Source: an uncultured Prevotellaceae bacterium (GTDB taxonomy: Bacteria > Bacteroidota > Bacteroidia > Bacteroidales > Muribaculaceae). From it: DNA of 64,000 nucleotides. Under the pieces are notes generated by a model. That model was not told the DNA's origin and did no database searches. It saw only the letters and a list, made by a program, of their open reading frames with translations. The stretch spans positions 1-64,000 of the forward strand of contig ONEL01000017.1 in NCBI GenBank assembly GCA_900316835.1, read 5' to 3'. How positions within the stretch are numbered: position 1 is the first letter of the stretch; every line of letters begins with the position of its first letter. Positions 62,274 through 64,000 of the stretch are shown in pieces. The translations under genes were made by a program, and so were the position numbers.

Positions 62274-62578
62274 TTATTTCCACATTTTTTACCAGTGTGA
62301 ATATTACTTTATTAATAAAGCTCACATTACAAATGTAACGTAACAAGTTGCCAATTAATTGCATGATATCCAGTTCAAATTTACAAAATTAATAATCCAC
62401 AACAACATTTACAATAATAGTAAAACGTTTTCTTAATAATTGTAGCTATTTTTGCACAACCTACAATATTTTTTTTGCTAAAACAAAATTATTATCTAAC
62501 TTTGCGCTTGTGATATTGCATGAATAAGATAAATCTAAACATACATTGTTTTTTTATTAAAATAACATCTAAAAAATT
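62274..62578. other. Divergent intergenic region, PP2C / fbaA
   Basis: Very AT-rich. Holds TACATTTG on the minus strand at 62337-62330 (possible PP2C -7), TATTTTTG at 62447-62454 and the fbaA promoter. No gene is supported. Confidence 0.5.
62475..62504 (+). promoter_or_regulatory. Promoter of fbaA
   Basis: TTG at 62475-62477 and TAACTTTG at 62497-62504, spacing 19 nt; leader about 70 nt. Confidence 0.6.
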
Positions 62579-63580
62579 ATGGTAAGTTACAAGGAGTTAG
62601 GCCTGGTCAACACCCGTGAGATGTTTGCTAAGGCAATCAATGGAGGTTATGCAATCCCCGCTTTCAATTTCAACAACATGGAGCAATTGCAGGCTATTAT
62701 CAAAGCTAGCGCCGAGACTAAATCGCCTGTTATACTGCAAGTTTCGAAAGGTGCTCGCAACTATGCTAACCAAACACTGCTTCGCTACATGGCACAAGGT
62801 GCTGTGGAGTATGCTAAGGAACTGGGATGGGAACATCCACAAATTTGCCTCCACCTCGACCATGGCGACACCTTTGAGTTGTGCAAGAGCTGTGTAGACT
62901 TTGGCTTCTCAAGTGTGATGATTGATGGTAGCTCACTACCCTATGAAGACAACATCGCTTTGACTAAGAAAGTGGTTGAGTACGCTCACCAGTTTGACGT
63001 AACTGTTGAGGCTGAGCTCGGTGTGCTGGCAGGCGTTGAAGACGACGTGCAAGCCGAGGAATCACACTACACCAAGCCCGAGGAGGTTATCGACTTCGCA
63101 ACACGCACTGGCTGCGATTCACTAGCAATCTCTATTGGTACCAGCCATGGCGCTTACAAGTTCAAGCCCGAGCAGTGCACTCGCGACCCAAAGACAGGCA
63201 AGCTCGTTCCTCCCCCACTGGCATTTGACGTGCTCGACGCCGTGATGGAGAAACTGCCTGGCTTCCCCATCGTGCTTCATGGCTCTTCGTCGGTTCCACA
63301 AGAATATGTCGACACCATCAATGCTCATGGTGGCAAGTTGCCCGACGCTGTGGGCATCCCCGAGGAGCAGTTACGCAAAGCCGCTAAGAGTGCCGTGTGC
63401 AAAATCAACATCGACAGCGATAGCCGCTTAGCATTTACCGCCGCTGTGCGCAAGGTATTTGACGAGAAGCCTGGTGAGTTTGACCCACGCAAGTATTGTG
63501 GTCCCGCTCGCGATGAGATGACCAAGCTCTACAAGCACAAGATTATTGAGGTGCTGGGTAGTAACGGCAAGGCCGAGTAA
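62579..63580 (+). CDS. fbaA: Class II fructose-bisphosphate aldolase, 333 aa
   Basis: A TIM-barrel zinc aldolase with YAIPAFNFNNMEQLQAI, CLHLDHGDTFE (the zinc/catalytic region), EAELGVLAGVEDDV, SIGTSHGAYKF and IVLHGSSSVP. It cleaves fructose 1,6-bisphosphate to dihydroxyacetone phosphate and glyceraldehyde 3-phosphate, or the reverse in gluconeogenesis. Full length. Monocistronic with its own promoter and terminator. Confidence 0.95.
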   Translation: MVSYKELGLVNTREMFAKAINGGYAIPAFNFNNMEQLQAIIKASAETKSPVILQVSKGARNYANQTLLRYMAQGAVEYAKELGWEHPQICLHLDHGDTFELCKSCVDFGFSSVMIDGSSLPYEDNIALTKKVVEYAHQFDVTVEAELGVLAGVEDDVQAEESHYTKPEEVIDFATRTGCDSLAISIGTSHGAYKFKPEQCTRDPKTGKLVPPPLAFDVLDAVMEKLPGFPIVLHGSSSVPQEYVDTINAHGGKLPDAVGIPEEQLRKAAKSAVCKINIDSDSRLAFTAAVRKVFDEKPGEFDPRKYCGPARDEMTKLYKHKIIEVLGSNGKAE

Positions 63581-63615
63581 TACACACTCCCCCTTATAAC
63601 ATTCCCTTTTCCACG

Positions 63616-63652
63616 AGGGCGGTTGCTGATTAAGCAATCGCCCTATTTTTTA
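63616..63652 (+). terminator. Intrinsic terminator of fbaA
   Basis: Stem AGGGCGGTTGCT / AGCAATCGCCCT with a 5-nt loop and six T. Confidence 0.9.
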
Positions 63653-63730
63653 CCATAGAGCTTGCTACCATTTTTCGGGGCAGGTGCAATGGTTTGCGTT
63701 TCACAACAAGAAAAATGAAGCCATATCTCA

Positions 63731-63760
63731 TTGTTATCTAAGAAAATATATTTAATTTTG
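63731..63760 (+). promoter_or_regulatory. Promoter of the partial dockerin-like gene
   Basis: TTG at 63731-63733 and TAATTTTG at 63753-63760, spacing 19 nt; leader about 95 nt to ATG 63858. Confidence 0.6.
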
Positions 63761-63857
63761 TAATTGTAAAAACAGCCATGTGTAAAACCCGTTTTTGCAT
63801 CGTGGCAAAAGAGAATCCATTTTACGGGATTTTATTAATCTTCTTAATCATTTTTTT

Positions 63858-64000
63858 ATGAACAAAAAATTACTTAATTCATTGCTGGCAACAGTTTTTG
63901 CTGTGGTAGGAATTTTCGCTTTTTCCAGCCAGGCGAGTGCAGCAGTCAAGGGAGACGTTAACGGCGACGGTGAGTGCACCGGTAGCGATGTCACAGCGCT
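63858..64000 (+). CDS. Partial secreted protein with N-terminal dockerin-like module (cut by window end)
   Basis: Only the first 47 codons are visible. A signal peptide (MNKKLLNSLLATVFAVVGIF ... SQASA) is followed at once by VKGDVNGDGECTGSDVTAL, the same EF-hand repeat that ends the proteins at 17253-20366 and 26457-27737. Here the module is N-terminal in the mature protein. The rest of the gene lies beyond 64000, so its function cannot be judged. Confidence 0.8.
   Translation, partial: MNKKLLNSLLATVFAVVGIFAFSSQASAAVKGDVNGDGECTGSDVTA

Overview
The window looks like a chromosomal segment of a gut-type member of the order Bacteroidales, most likely Muribaculaceae or a Prevotella-like relative; this is inferred from gene content, with no marker gene compared. 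Supporting signs are promoters of the Bacteroidota form TTG-N19/20-TAnnTTTG, two C10 (streptopain) proteases, secreted proteins ending in type IX-like tails or dockerin-like EF-hands, DUF2027-Smr, DUF4286, DUF2490 and DUF695 proteins, a Bacteroidota-type three-subunit succinate dehydrogenase/fumarate reductase, and AT-rich intergenic DNA. I saw no rRNA, tRNA, CRISPR array, prophage or transposase gene.

Layout: 0.3-9.6 kb holds a large secreted C10 protease, a GHL10-type glycosidase, cardiolipin synthase, a tail-only secreted protein, a PPOX/Nim-like flavoprotein and small conserved proteins. 9.8-17 kb is core metabolism: udk-lptB, an aspartokinase that lacks its ACT domains, yqgE, fabG and glyA. 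17.2-27.7 kb has a beta-helix/LRR/dockerin surface protein, a DUF2027-Smr protein, a repeat-filled intergenic region, sdhCAB and a second C10 protease with a dockerin-like tail. 27.8-35.4 kb is a seven-gene minus-strand block (lipoprotein, repeat protein, GYF_2-dispanin, DUF2752, GT2, phosphodiester glycosidase-like lipoprotein, ABC-F). 35.7-50 kb carries an aminotransferase, a GYF_2 membrane protein, mtgA, a VTC-DUF4956-DUF2490 operon, a GH25 lysozyme, a TM2 protein, yidC, pyrG, a second repeat-filled gap and speA. 50.3-64 kb has DUF4286-ruvC, a YoeB-type toxin-antitoxin pair, a WG-repeat lipoprotein, a Pmp3-like protein, a Fur regulator, two paralogous low-complexity secreted proteins, rnz, a TrmH/SpoU methyltransferase, a PP2C phosphatase, class II fructose-bisphosphate aldolase and the start of another dockerin-like protein.

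Best candidates for something new: (1) a 190-bp non-coding element with 17-bp terminal inverted repeats, seen as a filled site at 22.3 kb and an empty site at 47.5 kb, with an apparent 5-bp target duplication; (2) a toxin-antitoxin cassette bracketed by two 45-nt copies of the same promoter/leader/start-codon segment, the second beginning at the toxin stop codon; (3) a shared dockerin-like module on three secreted proteins with no cohesin in view; (4) an aspartokinase cleanly lacking its regulatory half; (5) a polyphosphate-polymerase-like operon with a putative outer-membrane partner; (6) a pair of Arg/Tyr/Trp-rich secreted paralogues with divergent low-complexity linkers. All functions are read from sequence patterns only; no database search was possible.
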